Positions 27,274 through 34,531 of a stretch of 64,000 nucleotides of DNA are shown piece after piece (within the stretch, counting starts at the first letter, position 1; every line of letters begins with the position of its first letter). A program made the translations under genes and the position numbers. Under the pieces are notes generated by a model. The model saw only the letters and a program-made list of their open reading frames with translations, made no database searches and was not told where the DNA came from. The DNA is from Mycobacterium ostraviense (GTDB lineage: Bacteria; Actinomycetota; Actinomycetes; Mycobacteriales; Mycobacteriaceae), in NCBI RefSeq assembly GCF_002705925.1, contig NZ_NKRE01000001.1, positions 3,582,604 to 3,646,603 of the forward strand, read 5' to 3'.

Positions 27274-27437
27274 TAGCTCTCGAGTTTCGCCGGCCCAATA
27301 CCGAGCATGGACAAGAAAATGCGGCACTCATCGGCGTCGTTGGCGTATGCGGCGACCACCCGCCTGGCCTGGCTCGCGGTGCTGTCGGCCACCGGTTCCA
27401 CGTCGCCGATATCGCCATGGTCAGTTTTGGTAGGCAT
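27273..27437 (-). CDS. 54-residue protein upstream of otsA (Rv3489-like)
   Basis: A small acidic protein starting MPTKTDHGDIGDVEP and ending SMLGIGPAKLES. It has no membrane segment or known motif. Overlap of its TAA with the otsA ATG and the same arrangement in M. tuberculosis (Rv3489-Rv3490) argue that it is real and co-translated with OtsA. Function unknown. Confidence 0.75.
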
Positions 27438-27492
27438 TACACAACTGTAAGCGAAGCTAAATCCGGGACGCAGCCGCGGCGGCGAGCCAGGC

Positions 27493-27781
27493 TCAATCCG
27501 CGGCGAGCAGACCGTGATCCCATTGACCATAGACTTCGATTCCGAATTCATCCATGAGCCTGCGGACGTCTGGCTGTGCGTCTTCGTCGCCTACCCACTG
27601 CCCGCCGATCTCGAAGAGCGCACCGTTGGAAAGCTTTGCCGACCAGGTGCGCCCGCCAACGCGGGGTCCGGCTTCGAACACGGTTACCGAGTGCCCCGCT
27701 TGATGAATGCGGTATGCGGCGGTTAATTAGCCCCGCATATCCCGCCCCCACGACACAGAAACCTGACTCGAGCTGGGCCAT
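27493..27781 (-). pseudogene. Flavin amine oxidase, 5' remnant
   Basis: From ATG 27781 the protein begins MAQLESGFCVVGAGYAGL, a dinucleotide-binding motif. The frame then shifts near 27725, after which VFEAGPRVGGRTWSAKLSNG and FEIGGQWVGDEDAQPDVRRL match FAD-dependent monoamine/putrescine oxidases. The sequence ends with a stop at about residue 95 of an expected 450. Only the FAD-binding start survives, and the rest is absent. Confidence 0.8.
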
Positions 27782-27954
27782 CAGTACTCTCCCGAGGAGT
27801 CGGGTCAGTGGCCTTACGCTACTCCGTCCGAAGCGGGTAGCGCGGTGATTCAGAATTGACCGAGTGCCGGTCCGCGACAACCCCTGCGGCCCTCTGCTTA
27901 CAGAGTCGCCGTAATCTGTAAAGATCGATACCCGAGGCAAGACAGGTGGGCGCA

Positions 27955-28902
27955 ATGACACTCTCGGACAGAGCCAGTACCCAAGCCGGCACCGCAGCTG
28001 ACGGCACCAGGCCCGCCGAGCTGGTGAACTACGAAACCCTCGACGATGGGCGCATCGCGCGGATTTGGCTCAACCGGCCGGAGGCCCACAACGCGCAGAA
28101 TCGAACCCTGCTGGTTCAGCTCGACGAGGCGTTCTGCCGCGCCGAAGCAGACGACACCGTTCGGGTGGTGATCCTGGCCGCACGGGGAAAGAACTTCTCC
28201 GCCGGGCACGATCTCGGGTCCGAGGAGGCGATGCTGGAGCGAAAGCCCGGACCGGCGCAGCATCCGACCTTCCGCTCCCACGGCGCCACCCGCGATGCGG
28301 TCATCGAAAAGCTATACCTGCAAGAGTGGCACTTCTATTTCCAGAACACCTGCCGCTGGCGCGATTTGCGCAAGATCACCATCGCTCAGGTTCAGGGCAA
28401 CGCGATCTCGGCGGGCCTGATGTTGATCTGGGCCTGCGATCTGATCGTCGCCGCCGACAATGCCAAGTTCAGCGACGTGGTGGCGGTAAGACTGGGTATG
28501 CCGGGCGTCGAATATTACGCTCACCCTTGGGAATTCGGTCCGCGCAAGGCCAAAGAGCTGTTGCTGACCGGTGATTCGCTGGACGCCGACGAGGCATACC
28601 GGCTCGGCATGGTGTCGAAGGTCTTTCCGGCTGCCGAGCTGGAGGAAAAGACCTTGGAGTTCGCGCGGCGCATCGCCGAACGCCCCACCATGGCGGCGTT
28701 GCTGGTCAAGGACTCGGTCAACGCCGCCTCCGACGCCATGGGCTTCACCGAGGCGCTGCGGCATGCGTTGCACGTCCACGAGCTGGGACACGCGCACTGG
28801 GCCGCCCACAACCAGAACAGATACCCGGTCGGCCTGCCGCCCGACGTCGAAGACTGGCGGACGGCCAAGCCGACCAAGGCGGCCCGCCGGGATACGCCGT
28901 AG
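27955..28902 (+). CDS. Enoyl-CoA hydratase/isomerase family protein
   Basis: 315 residues from ATG 27955, chosen over GTG 27946 because AGGTGG lies seven bases before it. The crotonase fold shows ILAARGKNFSAGHDL near residue 80 and QVQGNAISAGLMLIWACDLI near 150 for the oxyanion hole. Typical catalytic Glu positions are partly replaced (VRLGMPGVEYYAHPWEFGPR). The protein is longer than a standard hydratase because of an insertion between them (residues about 90-135, rich in charged and aromatic residues). Substrate unknown. It is followed by a long inverted repeat, not by the SDR genes directly. Confidence 0.85.
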   Translation: MTLSDRASTQAGTAADGTRPAELVNYETLDDGRIARIWLNRPEAHNAQNRTLLVQLDEAFCRAEADDTVRVVILAARGKNFSAGHDLGSEEAMLERKPGPAQHPTFRSHGATRDAVIEKLYLQEWHFYFQNTCRWRDLRKITIAQVQGNAISAGLMLIWACDLIVAADNAKFSDVVAVRLGMPGVEYYAHPWEFGPRKAKELLLTGDSLDADEAYRLGMVSKVFPAAELEEKTLEFARRIAERPTMAALLVKDSVNAASDAMGFTEALRHALHVHELGHAHWAAHNQNRYPVGLPPDVEDWRTAKPTKAARRDTP

Positions 28903-28958
28903 CGCCGCGATCCAGTCACATCCGTCACACCTGTACCCGGAAAGGGAGAGGTGTCCCT

Positions 28959-29030
28959 TCTGCCCACCTAATAGCGACACCTTCGGTCGCGACGGCCCGC
29001 CACCCGATGTGTCGCTAGTAGCTGGGCAGA
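28959..29030. repeat. 72-base imperfect inverted repeat
   Basis: Two 22-base arms (28959-28980 and 29009-29030) pair with only two mismatches. The inner nine bases TAGCGACAC / GTGTCGCTA and the outer TCTGCCCA / TGGGCAGA pair perfectly. The 28-base loop is GC-rich. It fills the gap between the hydratase and SDR genes. It may be a dispersed palindromic element or a terminator. Confidence 0.8.
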
Positions 29031-29130
29031 TTGCCACCCACCTGCGCAAAGAAACCGGTGTGGCAGCTGTGAAAGTTATCGCAGACACCGGGGACTGATG
29101 CCCGCGACGACAGCCGCATGGTTCGATGAC

Positions 29131-29144
29131 GAGAACCTGTTTCA
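29131..29144. promoter_or_regulatory. Possible KstR-like site before the SDR pair
   Basis: GAGAACCTGTTTCA contains the AACnnGTT core and the final A of the KstR consensus but has G for the first T. It lies 22 bases before the SDR start. A core of six bases occurs by chance in a window this size, so support is weak. Confidence 0.3.
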
Positions 29145-29165
29145 GCTTCACCGTAAGGGACTCGA

Positions 29166-29999
29166 ATGCAGCTTTCCTTTCAGGACCGGACCTACCTGGT
29201 CACCGGCGGCGGCAGCGGAATCGGCAAGGGGGTGGCCGCCGGTCTGGTGGCGGCCGGAGCCTCGGTCATGATCGTGGGCCGCAACCCCGACCGGCTGGCC
29301 GGCGCCGTGCAAGAACTTGAAGCGCTGAAAGCCCGCGGCGGTTCCATCCGCTACGAGCCCGCGGACGTCACCAACGAGGAGGAGACCGCCCGGGCGGTCC
29401 ACGCGGTAACAGCATGGCACGGGCAGCTGCACGGCGTGGTGCACTGCGCGGGCGGGTCGGAGACCATCGGGCCGATCTCCCAGATCGACTCGGCGGCCTG
29501 GCGTCGCACCGTCGACCTCAACGTCAACGGCACCATGTACGTCCTTAAACATGCCGCGCGGGAGATGGTGCGCGGCGGTGGCGGGTCCTTCGTCGGCATC
29601 TCTTCGATCGCGGCCAGCAACACCCACCGCTGGTTCGGCGCCTACGGGGTCACCAAGTCCGCCGTCGACCATCTGATGCAGTTAGCGGCCGATGAGCTCG
29701 GTCCATCCTGGGTGCGGGTCAACAGCATCCGCCCGGGCCTGATCCGCACCGAACTCGTCGCGCCGGTCATCGAATCGCCGGAGCTGAGTCGCGACTACGC
29801 AATCTGCACGCCGCTGCCGCGGGTCGGCGAGGTCGAGGACGTCGCCAACCTCGCGATGTTTCTGCTCAGCGACGCTGCTGGTTTTATCACCGGGCAGGTG
29901 ATCAACGTCGACGGCGGCCACATGTTGCGACGGGGCCCGGACTTCTCGGCGATGCTGGAACCGGTGTTCGGCCGCGACGGGTTACGCGGAGTGGTCTGA
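29166..29999 (+). CDS. SDR-family oxidoreductase 1
   Basis: 277 residues of the classical SDR fold. GGGSGIG at 14-20 binds NAD(P), HCAGG at 93-97 replaces the usual NNAG, and Ser146/Ser147, Tyr160 and Lys164 (YGVTK) form the active site. The substrate-proximal region after residue 185 contains IRPGLIRTELV. It is five bases ahead of a second SDR gene, so the two are an operon. In M. tuberculosis Rv3485c lies in the same position before cpsA. Substrate unknown. Confidence 0.88.
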   Translation: MQLSFQDRTYLVTGGGSGIGKGVAAGLVAAGASVMIVGRNPDRLAGAVQELEALKARGGSIRYEPADVTNEEETARAVHAVTAWHGQLHGVVHCAGGSETIGPISQIDSAAWRRTVDLNVNGTMYVLKHAAREMVRGGGGSFVGISSIAASNTHRWFGAYGVTKSAVDHLMQLAADELGPSWVRVNSIRPGLIRTELVAPVIESPELSRDYAICTPLPRVGEVEDVANLAMFLLSDAAGFITGQVINVDGGHMLRRGPDFSAMLEPVFGRDGLRGVV

Positions 30000-30003
30000 A
30001 ACC

Positions 30004-30795
30004 ATGAAGCGACTCGAAGGCCAGCGGATCTTGGTGACCGGCGCCGCCTCCGGGATCGGTCAGGCCACCGCACTGCGGCTGCTGGGCGAGGGGGCCGCGG
30101 TGGTGGGCGCCGACATCGCGGCCGACGGATTGGCCACGACAGCGGACCGCGCCGCCGAGGCCGGGACCGGCCACCGGTTCACCATCGGGGAGATGAACGT
30201 CGCCGACGAGCGGTCGGTGGCCAACGGCGTGCGCCGGGCCGTCGACACCCTCGGTGGTCTGGACTCACTGGTCAACGCCGCAGGTATGTTGCGCGCCGCG
30301 CACACTCACCAGACCGGCACCGAGCAGTGGAATCAGATCATCGCGGTCAACCTCACCGGCACCTTCCTGGTGGTCCGGGAAGCCCTGCCGGCGCTGCTGG
30401 CCAACCAGCGCAGCACGATCGTGAACTTCAGCTCCACCTCGGCATCGTTCGCCCATCCGTACATGGCGGCCTACGCGGCGAGCAAGGGCGGTGTCCAGGC
30501 CTTCACCCATTCCCTGGCGGTCGAATACGCGAAGGCGGGTCTGCGTGCGGTGTGCGTGGCGCCCGGCAGCATCAAGTCCGGCATCACCGATGCCACCGGC
30601 GGTTACCTTCCGCAAGACGCCGACTGGTCGCTGTTTACCCGGCTGATGCCGGTTCTGCCCACCACCGAGAAATCCAGCGGCGCCGGAATGGCCGATCCGT
30701 CGGTGGTCGCCGGCGTCATCGCCATGCTGGTGTCGCAGGACGGTGCGTTCATCACCGGCACCGAAATCCGCATCGACGGCGGAACCCACGCCTAG
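30004..30795 (+). CDS. SDR-family oxidoreductase 2
   Basis: 263 residues with GAASGIG at 13-19, NAAG at 91-94, Ser143/Ser144 and Tyr157/Lys161 (YAASK). The C-terminal ITGTEIRIDGGTHA is typical of classical SDRs. It is cotranscribed with SDR 1 and probably acts on a related substrate. The gene ends just before a 28-base tandem repeat with hairpins, shared with the convergent cpsA gene. Confidence 0.88.
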   Translation: MKRLEGQRILVTGAASGIGQATALRLLGEGAAVVGADIAADGLATTADRAAEAGTGHRFTIGEMNVADERSVANGVRRAVDTLGGLDSLVNAAGMLRAAHTHQTGTEQWNQIIAVNLTGTFLVVREALPALLANQRSTIVNFSSTSASFAHPYMAAYAASKGGVQAFTHSLAVEYAKAGLRAVCVAPGSIKSGITDATGGYLPQDADWSLFTRLMPVLPTTEKSSGAGMADPSVVAGVIAMLVSQDGAFITGTEIRIDGGTHA

Positions 30796-30796
30796 C

Positions 30797-30860
30797 TAAT
30801 TCACGCTGCGCGCGTTGCGCGCCTTAATTCACGCTGCGCGCGTTGCGCGCCTTAATTCAC
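30797..30860. repeat. 28-base tandem repeat with hairpins at the SDR/cpsA junction
   Basis: Two exact 28-base units (30797-30824, 30825-30852) and an 8-base start of a third. Each unit holds GCGCGC-GTT-GCGCGC, a strong stem-loop. The cpsA stop (TTA at 30852-30854 on this strand) falls on the boundary with the third unit. The two hairpins probably end transcription from both convergent genes. Confidence 0.92.
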
Positions 30861-32414
30861 ACAGGGAACTCCGCCGCCATCGATCGGTTTTCCGTGATCG
30901 GGCGTCGGATACGTGGTCAGGGTGCCGCCACTGTAATAGGTGTTGGGCTTGTTCCCGGTCGATGTCCCGGTCGATGTGGTGGTCGTGCTCGTTTCCTGAG
31001 ATTCGTCGAGGGCCGGCATCGCGAAGTCGGTATCCACGGTCAGCTGGATGTGTCCCGGCGCCAAGCTGGGGTCCGCTTTCAACGTGTCGACGCCGAGCAG
31101 GCTGGCCAGATTCTGCGCGTCGGTTTGGGCGCCGGTGCCGTATTTGATCGTGCTGGTCGAGGGATCGCCGGCTTGGCGGTCCCGGACCTGGCCGGCGGTG
31201 TAGCCGCGTTTTCGCAGCGCGCTGGACACCTGGCTGGCCATCCCACTGATGCTGCCCGCATTGACCACGTCGACGACGGTGGACGGGTCCGGTTTCGCGG
31301 CGGGGGTCGTGGTTGTCGCCGCCGGGGCACCGGTGCCGATCGCCGCGGCTACCTCGGCCTTGATCGCGGCCGGGTCGATGATGTTGACGTCCTGGCCGTC
31401 GATGTTGTCATAGCGCACCACAGGCAGGGTCCGGAACTCGACGTTCCCGCCCGCCAGTTCGCCCATGCGGCGGAACAGATCCTCATCCCAGCCGGCCGAC
31501 AACACGACGTCTTTACGGGCCACGGTCATCAGGCTGTCGAGGCGGTCCAGATTGGTGAAGGTGCCCGAATCCTGCAGATCGTGCATCACCGACGACAGAA
31601 ATGCCTGCTGCCGATGGGTCCGGTCCAGGTCCCCGTTGTCCAGACCGTGACGCTGCCGCACGAACGCCAGCGCCTGGGCCGCGTCGAGTCGCTGGCGTCC
31701 GGCGAGAAAGTCGGCGCCGGAATACGAGTCGTATACGGCGTGGTTCAAACACACCTCGACACCGCCCAGCGTCTCGGCCAGATCGTAGAAACCGGCCAGA
31801 TTGACCTCGGCGAAGTAATCGATCGGAACGCCGGTGAGGCTGCGGACCGCACGCAGGGTCGCCGCCCGGCCGGCCTCGCGGCCCCGGGTCTCCAGCTCTC
31901 GCTGGGAGCTCACCCCTTGGTTGGCCAACTGCTGAGCGACGTACTGCTTGGTGAGCCCGTACGCTTCCTTGATCTTGATGTGGTTGTAGCCCGGAACGCC
32001 GGTGAAGGGCACCCAGTCGTCACGGGGGATCGAGAAGGCGACAACCTTTCCGTCGGCGCCGACGTGCACGAGGATCAGGGTGTTGGTGTTGTAGCCCCCC
32101 TGGTCGGAATCACCGGCGTGCAGGTGTTTGAGGATCGACCACGGCAGGTCGTTGCCCTCCTGGTCTTTGCGGGAGTCCAGCCCGATCAGCAGGATGTTCA
32201 TGTTGTTGCCGGTGGACCGCGGGTCCTCGGCGGTCAGGGCCTGGGAAATGGTGATGCCACTCAGCGCGCCGTGAGCCACCCAATATCCGGCCCCGGTCAT
32301 GCCCAGGGCCACCACGGAGACCAGGGTCATGAAGCTTCGCGACAGCCGTCGGCGCAGCGGCGACGGCTTACGGACAGCGCGACGGCGGTGACGTCCGCCC
32401 GAACGACCCATCAC
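30852..32414 (-). CDS. cpsA: LytR-CpsA-Psr protein CpsA
   Basis: 520 residues: basic cytoplasmic N-terminus, one membrane segment (about 29-50), LCP domain with MNILLIGLDSRKD near 74 and FSIPRDDWVPFTGVPGYNHI near 128, and a C-terminal LytR_C domain with VVDVVNAGSISGMASQVSSA near 385. LCP proteins attach arabinogalactan to peptidoglycan, and CpsA of M. tuberculosis (Rv3484) also blocks host LC3-associated phagocytosis. Arg residues in SIPRDD and SLTGVPIDYF contact the lipid pyrophosphate in this family. Confidence 0.93.
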   Translation of the reverse strand: MMGRSGGRHRRRAVRKPSPLRRRLSRSFMTLVSVVALGMTGAGYWVAHGALSGITISQALTAEDPRSTGNNMNILLIGLDSRKDQEGNDLPWSILKHLHAGDSDQGGYNTNTLILVHVGADGKVVAFSIPRDDWVPFTGVPGYNHIKIKEAYGLTKQYVAQQLANQGVSSQRELETRGREAGRAATLRAVRSLTGVPIDYFAEVNLAGFYDLAETLGGVEVCLNHAVYDSYSGADFLAGRQRLDAAQALAFVRQRHGLDNGDLDRTHRQQAFLSSVMHDLQDSGTFTNLDRLDSLMTVARKDVVLSAGWDEDLFRRMGELAGGNVEFRTLPVVRYDNIDGQDVNIIDPAAIKAEVAAAIGTGAPAATTTTPAAKPDPSTVVDVVNAGSISGMASQVSSALRKRGYTAGQVRDRQAGDPSTSTIKYGTGAQTDAQNLASLLGVDTLKADPSLAPGHIQLTVDTDFAMPALDESQETSTTTTSTGTSTGNKPNTYYSGGTLTTYPTPDHGKPIDGGGVPCVN

Positions 32415-32665
32415 AAGCCTCGACCCGTCACCGGTTCACCGGCCGGCGCCGGGTCGGCGGTTTGCCGGGACGTCGTTTGCTGCATGCCGTCTAGTATGCG
32501 GCAGATTGCTGCGCAGCCCCCACTCCAGATGCGCGGATGTGGGCAGACTCACCCGCTGAGCAGCGGCTACTCCGCGGCCAGTTCATTTCCCCTACCTGCA
32601 CCTTCTGGCTACAATTCGCCAAGCTCGGAAGTACCGGGGAGGCGTCTGCCGCCCAACAGGGAGGG

Positions 32666-33373
32666 GTGTCGGGCACGAACATGGCATCGGGCGATATCGA
32701 CCCTAACTGGCCCCCGCCGGCCTACGAGCCATCCGACGATGTCGATACGACTCCACCGACTCCACCGACTCGACCGGCGGGGCCGGCCCGGTCCGGACGC
32801 GTCAGCTGGCTGGTGGCGGTAGCCGTCCTAGCCGTCGTAGCGCTCGGCATCGTGGCGGTCGTGGTGTTCTCGGGCAAGCCGCGGCCCGGCGCCGGTCCAA
32901 CGGCGGCGCCCACGACCGCCCCGTCGAATCCGCCGACTACGACGTCCACCACGCCCGCGGGCCCGTGCGGGCCGGATGAGGCAACCGCGGTGTCCGCGGC
33001 ACTCGCCCAACTCCCCCCGGACAAGAAGACCGGCAAACCATGGAATCACACCCCGCAGTTCAGCGACTACGATCCGTGCGCGGACTTGTCGGCGGTGGTG
33101 GTGACGGTGGTGGATGCCACCCGCAGCTCACCGGACCAGGCGCTGATGTTTCACCGCGGGGCGTTCGTCGGCACTGCCACCCCGGTGGCGTATCCGTTCA
33201 CCGAATTGGAGGTCCCGGCCTCCACCGACGACCTGGTCGTCCTCACTTACCGGAGCAGACAAAGCTGTGACGCCTGCGATGACGGCACGCTGACCACCGT
33301 CGGGTTTCAGTGGCAAGGCGACCACGTCCAAATGCTCGATCCGCCCCCGGAGTCGTTGGACTCACCGCCGTGA
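32666..33373 (+). CDS. Membrane-anchored protein with Pro/Thr linker (Rv3483c-like)
   Basis: About 235 residues. The start is uncertain: GTG 32666 lies too close to GGGAGG and ATG 32681 too far. A Pro-rich cytoplasmic region (DTTPPTPPTRPAGP) leads to one membrane segment (about 51-72), a Thr/Pro-rich linker (TAAPTTAPSNPPTTTSTTPA) and an outer domain with four Cys. No enzyme motif is seen. It is followed closely by another anchored protein and lies opposite cpsA as in M. tuberculosis, so it may work in the cell envelope. Confidence 0.78.
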   Translation: MSGTNMASGDIDPNWPPPAYEPSDDVDTTPPTPPTRPAGPARSGRVSWLVAVAVLAVVALGIVAVVVFSGKPRPGAGPTAAPTTAPSNPPTTTSTTPAGPCGPDEATAVSAALAQLPPDKKTGKPWNHTPQFSDYDPCADLSAVVVTVVDATRSSPDQALMFHRGAFVGTATPVAYPFTELEVPASTDDLVVLTYRSRQSCDACDDGTLTTVGFQWQGDHVQMLDPPPESLDSPP

Positions 33374-33427
33374 TCCGACGTGCCCGGCCGAGCCCTCACC
33401 GACCCCGACGTTGAATGGAGCGTGACC

Positions 33428-34174
33428 GTGCCGACTTCACCGCCGGCAGGATGGTATTTCAATCCCGACGGTTCGGGCGGACAGCGATATTGGGACGGTC
33501 AGCACTGGACCAAGCATTGCCGGGCGGACCGCTCGACGGCACGCTCACCGTTTCGGGCCCTTGCCAACGGGGTGCGCCGGGGCTGGTCAGGGATGCCGGC
33601 GGCACTGCGGCTGCTACTTCCCATCGCCTTGGTGCTGATGTCGGTCGGAATCGGATTCGCGTTCTGGGTGAAATCACCCCGCGACGACTGGGCACGGCTG
33701 CCGAAGCGGCTCAACTGCCAGCTGCAGGACGGACCGAAGCCGCCCGACAACCTCACCGTGGCGTCCGTAGACGTCGGCCATCCCCGAAGCGGGGTGTTGC
33801 AGCTGGTGGTTCGATTCGCCCAGCCGTTGCCGCAGTCGCCGGCGGGTAACCACTCGTCCGGCTTCGTGGGTTACGTCCTGACGTACAGTGTCGCCAACAA
33901 CGGCCAGAAGTTCGTCGAGCTCGGCCCGGAACAGGACACCGACGACCTTGCCATCATCCGCACGCAGGGCCCCGCCAGCACCGATGCGTCGATGCGGCCC
34001 GACCGGGACACCAATGCCCGCAGGATCACGCCCGACACCATGCAGATCAACCTCGAACTGAAGCGGCTCGGCGTCGAAAATCAGCCGGTGGTTCCCGAGC
34101 TCACCGTCGACTCCCAGTTCAACACGCCGTCCACCACCACCGTGCAGTATGCGTCGCAAGTCTGCCGGAGTTAG
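33428..34174 (+). CDS. DUF2510-type membrane-anchored protein (Rv3482c-like)
   Basis: 248 residues from GTG 33428, chosen because GGAG lies seven bases upstream; the frame is open back to 33380. The N-terminal PAGWYFNPDGSGGQRYWDGQ is the DUF2510 Trp motif, found on many actinobacterial membrane proteins. It is followed by a basic linker, one membrane segment (about 60-80) and an outer domain with Cys at both ends. Function unknown. Spacing to the previous gene suggests co-transcription. Confidence 0.8.
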   Translation: MPTSPPAGWYFNPDGSGGQRYWDGQHWTKHCRADRSTARSPFRALANGVRRGWSGMPAALRLLLPIALVLMSVGIGFAFWVKSPRDDWARLPKRLNCQLQDGPKPPDNLTVASVDVGHPRSGVLQLVVRFAQPLPQSPAGNHSSGFVGYVLTYSVANNGQKFVELGPEQDTDDLAIIRTQGPASTDASMRPDRDTNARRITPDTMQINLELKRLGVENQPVVPELTVDSQFNTPSTTTVQYASQVCRS

Positions 34175-34198
34175 CCAAACCCGTTGTGCGCCTTGATA

Positions 34199-34504
34199 TC
34201 ACGAGATTTCCTCGCCCGACGTGTAATACCAGCGGATGTTGGAGCCGGTGATCATTTCCAGGATGAATACTCCCAGTGGTTCGACCTCGTAGTAGTAGTG
34301 GACGTTGCCGTTTGCGTCCAGCGTGCTGGCGCAGCTGCGGCTCGGTGTCCCGCACCGTTGCTTGATCGGCATGGCTAGCGCGGCGATCAGTAGCACGACC
34401 GAGAACCACACCCCAAGTGGGACTCTTCTCAATGCGAACCTCGTCTGCGAAGAAAGCATTACTGCAGGCAGTGTATGCGGCTCGCGGAGCGTCTTGGCCC
34501 GCAT
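34199..34504 (-). CDS. Small one-TM protein, unknown
   Basis: 101 residues at most, with a single membrane segment (VPLGVWFSVVLLIAALAMPI) and a short outer part with two Cys and VHYYYEVEPLGVFILEMITG. A start at ATG 34459 (MLSSQTRFAL) would be equally good because neither has a clear ribosome site. Codon use looks less GC-biased than neighbours. It is downstream of the PknD-like kinase gene on the same strand. Confidence 0.5.
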   Translation of the reverse strand: MRAKTLREPHTLPAVMLSSQTRFALRRVPLGVWFSVVLLIAALAMPIKQRCGTPSRSCASTLDANGNVHYYYEVEPLGVFILEMITGSNIRWYYTSGEEIS

Positions 34505-34531
34505 CGGGCAACCGAAATCCAGACCTATCGG

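Noticed and set aside
30797..30860. 28-base repeats as a CRISPR array
   Set aside because: The units are directly joined without spacers, there are only two, and no cas genes are near.
30843..32822. A 659-codon plus-strand frame
   Set aside because: Antisense to cpsA, which has clear LCP and LytR_C motifs.
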